This document shows positions 1-6,201 of a stretch of DNA of 12,575 nt, in pieces. The DNA lies in NCBI GenBank assembly GCA_036786445.1, contig DAIQRD010000072.1, positions 1 through 12,575 on the forward strand, written 5' to 3'. How positions within the stretch are numbered: the first letter of the stretch is position 1; each line of letters opens with the position of its first letter. Both the position numbers and the translations under genes were made by a program. Under the pieces are notes generated by a model that saw only the letters and a list, made by a program, of their open reading frames with translations, was not told where the DNA came from and ran no database searches. The stretch is from JAAZMF01 sp036786445 (lineage in GTDB: Bacteria > Bacillota > Limnochordia > DTU087).

Positions 1-13
1 GGGACTATATATG

Positions 14-1447
14 CTAGTGGCTTTCCACAAACTTGGTAACAGCTGCCCCGAGTTCCTCCACAGCTGCCTCTGAACCGCCCTCGAGGTACACTCTCAATAA
101 CGGCTCTGTGCCAGAGGGACGAACTAGAAACCAGCTACCATCGTCTAGTATGAGCTTGGCACCATCTATAGCAATCACTTGCACCACTTGCCTACCAGCT
201 ATCTCCTTAGGCGGATCGTTAACCAATCCCCGAACTAAAGTAGCTTTCTTCTCTTCCGGATAACGGAGATCGATGCGCTGGCTACTGAAAAACCCCACTT
301 CAGCCATGATTTCGCTAAGCAGCTCACTCAGATCTTTGCCCCGCACGGCCTGTAATTCGGCAATGAGCAAATTGGCCAAAATACCGTCTTTCTCCGGTAT
401 ATGGGTACCGATGCTAAGTCCGCCACTCTCTTCCCCACCGATAATCACCGGTCGTGTTCGCATATGCTCACAGATATGCTTAAAGCCAACCGGAGTCTCG
501 AACAACTCCAGCCCGTATTTTTCTGCCAGCTTATCAAGGAGATGGGTAGTTGCTACTGTGCGGATAACTGCCCCAGTATATCCCTTATACTCCACCAGGT
601 GAACCAATAAGAGTGCAATAACCTGATTGGGAGTTATGTACTTACCTGTGCCATCTATGATCCCAAACCGATCGGCATCTCCATCAGTGGCCAGACCCAG
701 GTGACTACCGCTGGTCTTCACCTTATCTGCCAAGGGCGCCAGCTCCTTGGCTGTCGGCTCTGGCAGGCTCCCGCCAAACAACGGGTCTCGATGCCCTCGG
801 ATGGTCTCCACCTGACAGCCGTTGGCTCTTAGAATATCTGGCAAATAGTGGCGACCTGAAGCATACATGGGATCGCAGATGATCTTCAAACCGCTTTGCT
901 GGATGACTTCGAAATCCACCAATTCACTGATATGTCGAAAATACTCCTGCCGGGGATCGATGGTCTCCAACTGACCCTGTTGGCGAGCTTGCTCAAGTTC
1001 TAAGGTTTCTGCCCCTGGGGGTATAGGCCCACCGAGGTTCGCCTCTATGGCGCTAGTAATATCTTCAGAGGCGGGTCCAGCGTATTCCGGTATGTATTTT
1101 ATGCCATTATATTCTGGTGGGTTGTGGCTGGCTGTAAACATGACTGCGCCCGCTGATTGGCAAAGCGTAACAGCGTAGGCCACCACTGGCGTCGGAGCAT
1201 CCTCCGGCATCATATATACCTTGATGCCATTGGCCAGCATGACCTTGGCCGCCTCCTGGGCAAACCGCTCAGCTAGAAATCGTGCATCATAGCCAATCAC
1301 TACCCCCATCTCAGCTTTACGTTTATCCAGCAAGTAACTGGCGATAGCCTGCACCACTATCCGCACATTGGCAAAAGTAAAAGCGTCGCACATGATGGCT
1401 CTCCAGCCATCGGTACCAAATCTGATCCCTTGGTTTTCTGTTGGCAT
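14..1447 (-). CDS. Phosphohexomutase (phosphoglucomutase/phosphomannomutase family)
   Basis: This alpha-D-phosphohexomutase should interconvert hexose 1- and 6-phosphates in the cytoplasm, supplying sugar for cell-wall or storage polymers. From the ATG at 1447 it has 477 residues and all four family signatures. These are the phosphoserine loop TASHNP at 105-110 (Ser107), the metal loop DGDADR at 255-260, the sugar loop GGEESGG at 337-343 and the phosphate loop RPSGTEP at 443-449. The frame stays open up to 1525, but homologous proteins begin close to the IRFGTDGWRAI segment, so 1447 is preferred. The start is not settled. A perfect AAGGAGG at 1498-1504 sits 17 bases before an in-frame ATG at 1480, too far for a usual ribosome-binding site, and no good site precedes 1447. 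It follows btuC on the same strand with its own promoter between. Glucose versus mannose specificity cannot be read from sequence. Confidence 0.93.
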   Translation of the reverse strand: MPTENQGIRFGTDGWRAIMCDAFTFANVRIVVQAIASYLLDKRKAEMGVVIGYDARFLAERFAQEAAKVMLANGIKVYMMPEDAPTPVVAYAVTLCQSAGAVMFTASHNPPEYNGIKYIPEYAGPASEDITSAIEANLGGPIPPGAETLELEQARQQGQLETIDPRQEYFRHISELVDFEVIQQSGLKIICDPMYASGRHYLPDILRANGCQVETIRGHRDPLFGGSLPEPTAKELAPLADKVKTSGSHLGLATDGDADRFGIIDGTGKYITPNQVIALLLVHLVEYKGYTGAVIRTVATTHLLDKLAEKYGLELFETPVGFKHICEHMRTRPVIIGGEESGGLSIGTHIPEKDGILANLLIAELQAVRGKDLSELLSEIMAEVGFFSSQRIDLRYPEEKKATLVRGLVNDPPKEIAGRQVVQVIAIDGAKLILDDGSWFLVRPSGTEPLLRVYLEGGSEAAVEELGAAVTKFVESH

Positions 1448-1553
1448 GGTGTCTTCTGCCGTTCCCTGCAGCAAAAACATGTCGTAGGAACGGCCTGCCT
1501 CCTTTCGAAACATTATTGGCAACATTGGGACAAACAGCCCGATTACACTATTT

Positions 1554-1562
1554 ATTATACCA
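1554..1562 (-). promoter_or_regulatory. Extended -10 promoter for the phosphohexomutase gene
   Basis: On the minus strand the bases read TGGTATAAT, an exact extended -10 element (TGnTATAAT). It lies between the end of btuC and the start of the phosphohexomutase gene. No good -35 hexamer stands 17 bases upstream (TACGGT at best), as is common for extended -10 promoters. Transcription would start near 1547, leaving a leader of about 100 bases if translation begins at 1447. No terminator was seen after btuC, so read-through from the transporter operon is also possible. Confidence 0.6.
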
Positions 1563-1587
1563 CGTTAGCACTGACAACCGTACATAG

Positions 1588-2634
1588 CTATCGCTTATCT
1601 TGTTGCCGCCGTAGGAGGTAGAGGAAAAACGGGGCTCCAGCCAGGGCCGTGATGATACCCACCGGCAATTCCGCTGGAGCCAAGATTGTGCGGGCCAACG
1701 TGTCGGCTGCCACCAAGAATATGGCTCCGGTAAGAGCAGTCGTCGGCAGCAAGATCCGGTGATCAGGACCTGTTAGGAGCCGCACAATGTGGGGGATTAT
1801 CAATCCCACAAAGCCGATAACTCCACTGACGGAAACAGCTGCCGCAGCCATGAGTGAGCCAGCGGTAAGCAACACTGCCTTGACCGCTTCCACATTTACA
1901 CCAAGATTCTGGGCAGCTTCATCTCCCAACAGCATGAGGTTGAGCTCCCGGGAGTAGAAAAGTACTACCATCCCTCCTGTTGCTAGATAGGGCAAGCTAA
2001 CCTTGACGTGGGCCCAACTCCGACCGGAGAGACTACCCATCATCCAGTACACAATCTCATGCATGGACTGGCTGGAAAGCACTAGCAAGAAGGATACAAT
2101 GGCCGAAAGCAAAGAGCTAACAGCTATACCAGCCAGTAGTAAAGTAGCCACCGGCACCCGCCCACCTACACGGGCAATGTTATATACCAAGAATGTAGCG
2201 AGTACGGCACCGGCGAATGCCATCAAAGTCACTGTGGATAGCCCAAAGAAAACGAATTTGCCCCGGAGGAGTATCCCCAAGGTCGCACCTACTGAAGCCC
2301 CCGCCGAAACACCGATGACATAAGGATCTGCCATGGAATTCTGCAACAGCCCCTGGTAAGTAGCACCGGCCATGGCGAGGCCGCCTCCCACCAGCGCCGC
2401 CAACACTATGCGGGGAAGGCGTACCTGGAAAATGATAACAGTGTGGGCAGCAGGCCAGCTACCCCATTCCTGCCTTGAGAAACCCGGTAGCCTTTGTAAC
2501 AGCATCTTGGCCACGTCCACAGCCGCTATCTGGGCGGGGCCTGTCGCCGCCGATACTACCACCACTCCCACAAGCAAAAAACCCAAAAGAATTATTGTGG
2601 TTAACCATCGCTGCTTCCGACTGGCAACCGCCAT
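1588..2634 (-). CDS. btuC: Corrinoid ABC transporter permease (FecCD/BtuC family)
   Basis: This is the membrane subunit of a BtuCDF-type importer, a FecCD-family permease that forms the channel as a homodimer. The 348 residues carry family hallmarks: VRLPRIVLAALVGGGLAMAG at 71-90, followed by a QGLLQNSMADP motif, and GVIGFVGLIIPHIVRLL at 271-287. Many hydrophobic stretches from about residue 11 to 342 fit the usual ten-helix fold. The ATG at 2634 is chosen because AGGAGG ends six bases before it. An in-frame GTG at 2649 lies too close to that site. It is the third gene after the riboswitch, 45 bases behind the ATPase. FecCD permeases also carry iron-siderophores and heme. The corrinoid assignment rests on the riboswitch, not on this protein alone. 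Confidence 0.92.
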   Translation of the reverse strand: MAVASRKQRWLTTIILLGFLLVGVVVVSAATGPAQIAAVDVAKMLLQRLPGFSRQEWGSWPAAHTVIIFQVRLPRIVLAALVGGGLAMAGATYQGLLQNSMADPYVIGVSAGASVGATLGILLRGKFVFFGLSTVTLMAFAGAVLATFLVYNIARVGGRVPVATLLLAGIAVSSLLSAIVSFLLVLSSQSMHEIVYWMMGSLSGRSWAHVKVSLPYLATGGMVVLFYSRELNLMLLGDEAAQNLGVNVEAVKAVLLTAGSLMAAAAVSVSGVIGFVGLIIPHIVRLLTGPDHRILLPTTALTGAIFLVAADTLARTILAPAELPVGIITALAGAPFFLYLLRRQQDKR

Positions 2635-2679
2635 GGCCCACCTCCTCACTGGGGAATTCCGTCCCTTTTTGTCCTTACA

Positions 2680-3474
2680 CTATCTGTCATGGTTACGAGG
2701 TAGTGGCTGCACATGGGGGCGGCCGGTGAGCTGGTTCTTATAGACGATCACATCCAGACCATATACAGATGCAATGTTATCTGCTGCCAAGACAGCCTCA
2801 ACTGGCCCGTAAGCAGTCACCGTTCCCTCCGAAAGTAGCAGTAGATTGTCACAGTATTGGGCTGCTAGATTCAAGTCGTGCATAACGGCGATGGTCACTA
2901 GCTGTTCCTTGATCGTCGAGTTTCGGACCAGTTCAAAGATCTCAACCTCATGATTGATATCCAGCGCGGCTGTTGGTTCGTCCAGCAATAGCACCTGGGG
3001 CTCCTGTGCCAATGCCCGGGCAATGATAACCCGTTGTCTTTCACCCCCAGACAGTTCCATAACCGATCGCTGGGCGAACTCCAAAGTGTTTGTTGACTCC
3101 ATAGCGGTTTTTACAATACTCCGCTCCCTGGGAGTCATCACCTGAAAACGACCCAGGTACGGGCTTCTGCCCATCTCCACGATTTCTTCTGCCGTGAAAT
3201 CAAAGAGGATCCGAGTTTCTTGAGGTACTACAGCCAGGGTCCTGGCCAAAGACCGTGGGGACCAACGGCTAGTATCTTCGCCATCAATCAGCACTCTGCC
3301 CTGTGCTGGCACCAGCACCCGGCTAATCAGCTTCAAAAGGGTAGATTTCCCTGAACCATTGGGCCCTATGATCCCCAGTATTTCTCCTCCTTGGACAGAG
3401 AAACTTACATCTCGAATGACCGGTCGGGCCCCATAGCTAAAACTTATGTTCTCAATAACAAGTTGCATTGCCAT
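2680..3474 (-). CDS. btuD: Corrinoid ABC transporter ATP-binding protein
   Basis: This cytoplasmic ATPase powers the importer. At 264 residues it has the standard length and every motif in order. These are Walker A GPNGSGKS at 37-44, the Q-loop glutamine at 85 in VVPQE, the ABC signature LSGGERQ at 141-147, Walker B VLLLDEP at 161-167 and the switch histidine 199 in VMHD. The FepC/BtuD-type spacing and the C-terminal GPVEAVL segment fit the siderophore/B12 branch. The ATG at 3474 lies 19 bases after the binding-protein stop codon, with another ATG at 3468. Neither has a strong ribosome-binding site, so translation is probably coupled to the upstream gene. As with the permease, the substrate is inferred from the riboswitch. 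Confidence 0.93.
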   Translation of the reverse strand: MAMQLVIENISFSYGARPVIRDVSFSVQGGEILGIIGPNGSGKSTLLKLISRVLVPAQGRVLIDGEDTSRWSPRSLARTLAVVPQETRILFDFTAEEIVEMGRSPYLGRFQVMTPRERSIVKTAMESTNTLEFAQRSVMELSGGERQRVIIARALAQEPQVLLLDEPTAALDINHEVEIFELVRNSTIKEQLVTIAVMHDLNLAAQYCDNLLLLSEGTVTAYGPVEAVLAADNIASVYGLDVIVYKNQLTGRPHVQPLPRNHDR

Positions 3475-3493
3475 CAGTTAAGACCACACTTTG

Positions 3494-3820
3494 CTAAAAA
3501 CTCCCCGGATGGAGAATGCCAGCTAGATCCACTAGAGCATCAGCTAACCTTGGGGTGGTCCGCACAAAGGGATCTGCGTCCACCTCAATCACCCTACCTG
3601 CTTTAACGGCCTGGATTTCCTGCCAAGCGCTACGGTTCATCACTTCACTGGCATAGGGCCGGGTCAGCAATATGATCTCCGGATCTCTGGCCACTACCAT
3701 TTCACTGCTGTATTCCACCCAGGCGCCCCCGGCATCAGCTGCCAAGTTCTCCCCACCGGCCAGTTCGATGAGTTCTTGCATGAAACTTCCTGGACCACAC
3801 GTCATCAACGGCTCGTCCCA
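3494..3820 (-). CDS. btuF: Corrinoid-binding protein BtuF, C-terminal part (gene broken by assembly gap)
   Basis: This is the distal half of the substrate-binding protein whose N-terminal half lies at 3882-4488. It begins at the WDEPLMTCGPGSF motif typical of BtuF-like helical-backbone proteins. It continues through the second lobe (ELAGGENLAADAGG, then VVARDPEIILLTRP) to the TAG at 3494. Removing 3811-3881, so that the two copies of a shared 10-base sequence coincide, restores one uninterrupted frame. That gives about 307 residues from the ATG at 4488, a normal length for this family in Firmicutes. As written, the frame is shifted across the gap. An open frame also runs from 3820 back through 3871 and the Ns, but its residues do not fit the family there. 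It overlaps no neighbour and ends 19 bases before the ATPase gene. Confidence 0.85.
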   Translation of the reverse strand, partial: WDEPLMTCGPGSFMQELIELAGGENLAADAGGAWVEYSSEMVVARDPEIILLTRPYASEVMNRSAWQEIQAVKAGRVIEVDADPFVRTTPRLADALVDLAGILHPGSF

Positions 3821-3871
3821 CACCCTCCGGCTCGCCGGAAACCTTAATTTCACTGTCCCGCGCAACAACCG

Positions 3872-3881
3872 NNNNNNNNNN
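3872..3881. other. Scaffold gap of ten Ns inside btuF
   Basis: Ten N characters mark a join between two contigs. The ten bases starting at 3882 (GCTCGTCCCA) also occur at 3811-3820, so the contigs probably overlap. The 51 bases at 3821-3871 then become a doubtful contig tail. Collapsing the overlap rebuilds the expected motif EVWDEPLMT in frame. Confidence 0.9.
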
Positions 3882-4488
3882 GCTCGTCCCATACCTCCAC
3901 AAAGACTAAAGGACGAGCCTCTTTGGGAAAGCTCTTCACGGTAGTCTCCACATGCAGAATCTTGCCTTGCATCTCGGCAATCACTCGCTCAGCTGTCTCA
4001 ACTGCACCAACGGCTTTGCCTATGAGCAGCAGATCTTCCATTACCTCCTGCAAGTTAGTGGGATTAATGGCCAGAATGGGCAAACCCAGTTCTTCCAGTT
4101 TGGCCATATGGTTTTGGACTAATTGAGCATCACCTATGATCAAGTCAGGTTCCAGCAGCAGAATTTGCTCATAGTTTAGCTGAAATGCATCTCCCACGGC
4201 GGGCTTCTCTGCAGCCGCTGCCGGGTAGTCACTATAGCTGCTAACCCCCACCACCCTATCGCCTAAGTCTAGCGCAAAGAGGTTCTCGGTAACACTGGGG
4301 GTAAGGGCGATTAATCTCTGTGGAGGCTGTTTGATTTCCAGCTTCCGCCCTAGTCCATCGGTAATCACTGTGGGAAAATTCGCATCTGTGGTGCTCGCAA
4401 ACAAATTGCTTCCGCCGAGAGCCAAACACAGAATCAGAGTTAGTCCTAAGCCAAGCAGCCGCCATCCCCTGTTCCTGCCAGTTCTCAT
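3882..4488 (-). CDS. btuF: Corrinoid-binding protein BtuF, N-terminal part with signal peptide
   Basis: This is the extracytoplasmic binding protein that hands corrinoid to the permease. The chosen ATG at 4488 has TGAGGAG eight bases upstream. An earlier in-frame GTG at 4497 overlaps that site. The N-terminus is a signal peptide: a basic stretch (MRTGRNRGWR), then a hydrophobic core of about 17 residues and a likely cleavage near LFAS. The mature part shows the BtuF/FhuD-type first lobe: VITDGLGRKLEI, PQRLIALTPSVTENLFAL, then YEQILLLEPDLIIG. It ends at VFVEVWDE against the gap. Firmicute binding proteins are usually lipoproteins, yet the only cysteine here sits in LILC, which is a poor lipobox. 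It is the first gene after the cobalamin riboswitch and terminator. Confidence 0.88.
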
Positions 4489-4524
4489 ACCAACCACTCC
4501 TCAAATTTGCACCATGTTCCCCTA

Positions 4525-4557
4525 TAAAAAAGCCTCTTCCCACTGAGGTTAGAGGAC
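4525..4557 (-). terminator. Riboswitch-controlled terminator ahead of btuF
   Basis: On the minus strand a stem of CCTCT with AGAGG, extendable by two outer pairs around a bulge and by an inner CC/GG, is followed by CTTTTTTAT. It lies after the cobalamin aptamer and about 40 bases before the btuF start. This is where the expression platform of a transcription-terminating riboswitch belongs. I expect it to form when cobalamin is bound. No antiterminator pairing was worked out. Confidence 0.65.
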
Positions 4558-4634
4558 TACTTGAGCTGATAAATCCATCTTAAACGATCATCCAGCTCCC
4601 GAGTACCGTCCCCTTTCCGCGAAGGTTACTGGCC

Positions 4635-4809
4635 TTACCCTTAGGCAGGTCTCCTGACTGCCGGTTCATCGTTTGCTACCATATCCTTCCTAGAAGTAAA
4701 AGGCGGATAATGGTCTCTCTCCGGCGACAGTGGCGCGACCGCGTGGTCACGAGTTATGCACTCGCCCAACTTCCCTATTCTCCCCGAACCCGGGGCACCC
4801 AAGGGTTAA
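4635..4809 (-). promoter_or_regulatory. Cobalamin (adenosylcobalamin-type) riboswitch
   Basis: On the minus strand the canonical B12 box AGTCAGGAGACCTGCC lies at 4644-4659. The conserved GCCACTG lies at 4728-4734, AATAGGGAA lies near 4773-4781 and GGGTGCC near 4794-4800, all in the expected order. The closing P1 helix can form between ACCCTT (4801-4806) and AAGGGT (4637-4642). The element precedes btuF, btuD and btuC on the same strand and is followed by a terminator. Known riboswitches of this class reduce expression of uptake genes when cobalamin is plentiful. That is the basis for calling the downstream transporter corrinoid-specific. Confidence 0.95.
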
Positions 4810-4839
4810 TATGCAGTTGTAATTGTGTTGTTGCTATCG

Positions 4840-4867
4840 ATTACACATACCACCAATAGCCTTGTAA
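4840..4867 (-). promoter_or_regulatory. Possible promoter of the btu operon
   Basis: On the minus strand TTACAA (4862-4867) and TGTAAT (4840-4845) are spaced by 16 bases. They stand just upstream of the riboswitch, so transcription would begin roughly 25 bases before the P1 helix. Both hexamers deviate from consensus. Position is the main support. Confidence 0.4.
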
Positions 4868-4901
4868 GTATTCTGCTCTATCGCAGCATATCCTTCCCAG
4901 T

Positions 4902-4929
4902 TCTCACTGACAATGCGATCTCACTGACA
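4902..4929. repeat. Pair of 11-base direct repeats upstream of the btu promoter
   Basis: The sequence TCTCACTGACA occurs exactly at 4902-4912 and again at 4919-4929, a period of 17 bases. The pair lies about 35 to 60 bases upstream of the possible -35 element of the btu operon and downstream of the nfo stop codon. It could be a regulator-binding site. No protein is known for it, and chance cannot be excluded. Confidence 0.4.
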
Positions 4930-4966
4930 TCCTGGCCCAGGCAAAGGAGCGCAACAGAGAAAGGCT

Positions 4967-5809
4967 TCAGACCTTTCGAAGCTGTCGTACAACACGGATT
5001 TCCTCCCCGTATTCAAGATAGCCATCAACAGGGGTCTCCAGCACGAAGGGCAGGTCCTTAAGGGCCCCATGATTAATCACATTCGCAATGCCTTCTTGGC
5101 CAATCATCCCTTGACCGATCTTCTCATGGCGATCGATTCCGCTGCCTAATCCCTTTTTGGAATCGTTCAGATGCATCATACCCACCCGCTGCCAACCGAT
5201 TTTGGTGTCGATAACCTCCACCAGCTCATCGAGTCCCGCGCTGGTGGACACATCATAGCCTGCTGCGAAAAGATGGCAGCTATCCAGGCCTATTCCCATC
5301 TGTTCTGGCCAATCCAAAGCCGAGAAGATCATCTCCATTTCAGAGAAATTGGCTCCGATCTCTGTACCGTGGCCTGCCATGGTTTCCAAGAGCAAATGAG
5401 TCTCTCCCTGGTAATGCTCAAAAACGTAGGTAAGGGCTTCCACTATGCGACTAATGCCTGCCTCCGGCCCATCTCCCAAATGACTACCTGGATGCATTAC
5501 CAAGTGCTCGACACCGGCACTACTAAACCGCTGCAGATCGTCCAAGAGTGTGATTTTGCCAAATTCGTGAATATCGGGCCGATTGGTGGCCAGATTAATG
5601 GTATAAGGCATATGTCCCAGCGCGTACTTGATACCCACCTCCTGCCGCAATCGCCGGAATTCCTCCATCTCCTCCGCCGGAATATTCCGGGCTTTACCAC
5701 CCCGGGGATTCCGAGTAAAAAACTGAAAAGCATTGGCACCAATGGACTGTGCTTGGTCTATGGCGGTGGGCATTCCTTTGGCAATCGACAAATGAGCCCC
5801 GATAATCAT
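4967..5809 (-). CDS. nfo: Deoxyribonuclease IV (AP endonuclease, EndoIV family)
   Basis: Endonuclease IV cleaves DNA 5' to abasic sites and removes blocked 3' ends in base excision repair. From the ATG at 5809 the protein has 280 residues, the family's usual length. The start is fixed by GGAGG six bases upstream. Longer in-frame starts up to 5866 lack such a site. All nine metal ligands can be placed: His66, His106, Glu142, Asp176, His179, His213, Asp226, His228 and Glu258. Each is offset by exactly three from the E. coli enzyme. Motifs include GAHLSIAKG at 4-12, MHPGSHLGDG, GLDSCHLFAAGYD and HLNDSKKGLGSGIDRH. It sits alone, divergent from the small gene at 5932. No clear promoter was found, although TATATTAT near 5874-5881 could act as a -10. 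No convincing terminator follows it. Confidence 0.96.
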   Translation of the reverse strand: MIIGAHLSIAKGMPTAIDQAQSIGANAFQFFTRNPRGGKARNIPAEEMEEFRRLRQEVGIKYALGHMPYTINLATNRPDIHEFGKITLLDDLQRFSSAGVEHLVMHPGSHLGDGPEAGISRIVEALTYVFEHYQGETHLLLETMAGHGTEIGANFSEMEMIFSALDWPEQMGIGLDSCHLFAAGYDVSTSAGLDELVEVIDTKIGWQRVGMMHLNDSKKGLGSGIDRHEKIGQGMIGQEGIANVINHGALKDLPFVLETPVDGYLEYGEEIRVVRQLRKV

Positions 5810-5931
5810 GTTCTCCCTCCAAAACTTTCCAAGGTAAGTGTACTCTACCAGTATGCCCTGCCACAACTCCAGGGATAATATACGTGGGCACCCGTTGGAG
5901 CCCCATCACCAATAGAGGAGGCGCCATCTAC

Positions 5932-6093
5932 TTGGCCAAATCCAAGCGCGACAAGCAATTTAGGCAGAATCAACAAGCTTCCAAACAGTCCCAGCAAGCT
6001 GACCAGCAGAAAACCCAGTTCGAAGTCAGTGAAGCCTTGACCGATCCCCAGACACAGCGAACCAAACAGACTAAGCCGGATAAAGTGAAATAA
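5932..6093 (+). CDS. Small glutamine- and lysine-rich hydrophilic protein (unknown)
   Basis: A TTG start at 5932, ten bases after a strong AGAGGAGG (5914-5921), opens a 53-residue frame ending in TAA. The product begins AKSKRDKQFRQNQQ. It is rich in Gln, Lys, Ser and Thr, and has no hydrophobic segment and no cysteine. An in-frame GTG at 5884 would lengthen it but lacks a comparable site. Support for a real gene is the ribosome-binding site, the strongly biased composition and a strong terminator 50 bases downstream at 6144-6181. I do not recognise the family. Many small Firmicute spore or nucleoid-associated proteins share this sort of composition, so that is one possibility, but no specific small acid-soluble spore protein motif was found. 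It is divergent from nfo. Confidence 0.6.
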   Translation: MAKSKRDKQFRQNQQASKQSQQADQQKTQFEVSEALTDPQTQRTKQTKPDKVK

Positions 6094-6143
6094 CGATGAC
6101 CAACTAAGCACCAGAGACTATAGTCAGCAGCATATTTACCTGT

Positions 6144-6181
6144 AGCCGGGGAGAGTTTCCGCGTTCTCCGGCTCTCTTTTT
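6144..6181 (+). terminator. Rho-independent terminator after the small gene
   Basis: AGCCGGGGAG pairs with TTCTCCGGCT through ten base pairs (two of them G-U) around a ten-base loop, and is followed by CTCTTTTTC. It ends about 20 bases before the ATG of the membrane protein gene at 6202. It may therefore terminate the small gene, or attenuate read-through into the membrane protein gene. No promoter fits in the remaining space, which favours attenuation or an overlapping promoter upstream. Confidence 0.8.
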
Positions 6182-6201
6182 CGGGAGGAAGCGAGATATC
6201 C

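Noticed and set aside
3829..3842. Small palindrome TCCGG-CTCG-CCGGA in the contig tail beside the gap
   Set aside because: It lies in doubtful sequence that is probably an assembly artefact, and it has only five pairs.
4880..4919. Inverted pair ATCGCA and TGCGAT upstream of the btu promoter
   Set aside because: Six-base arms separated by 28 bases are expected by chance and do not align with the direct repeats.
4959..4977. Six-pair hairpin GAAAGG/CCTTTC at the end of nfo as a terminator
   Set aside because: It includes the nfo stop codon in its loop and is followed by TCTGTTG, not a T-run, so it is too weak to call.
5171..5878. Long open frame of 235 codons on the plus strand, opposite nfo
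   Set aside because: It is antisense to a complete endonuclease IV gene with all metal ligands. It has no ribosome-binding site at a useful distance, and its product resembles no family I recognise.
5874..5881. Overlapping ATAATATA/TATATTAT as divergent -10 elements for nfo and the small gene
   Set aside because: No acceptable -35 hexamer stands at 16-18 bases on either strand. It is A/T-rich sequence only, although a promoter must exist nearby.
5845..6111. Hydrophobic 88-codon frame on the minus strand that might encode a small membrane protein
   Set aside because: It is the mirror of the glutamine-rich gene: CAG and CAA codons read as CTG and TTG leucine codons on the other strand. Its GTG start has no ribosome-binding site.
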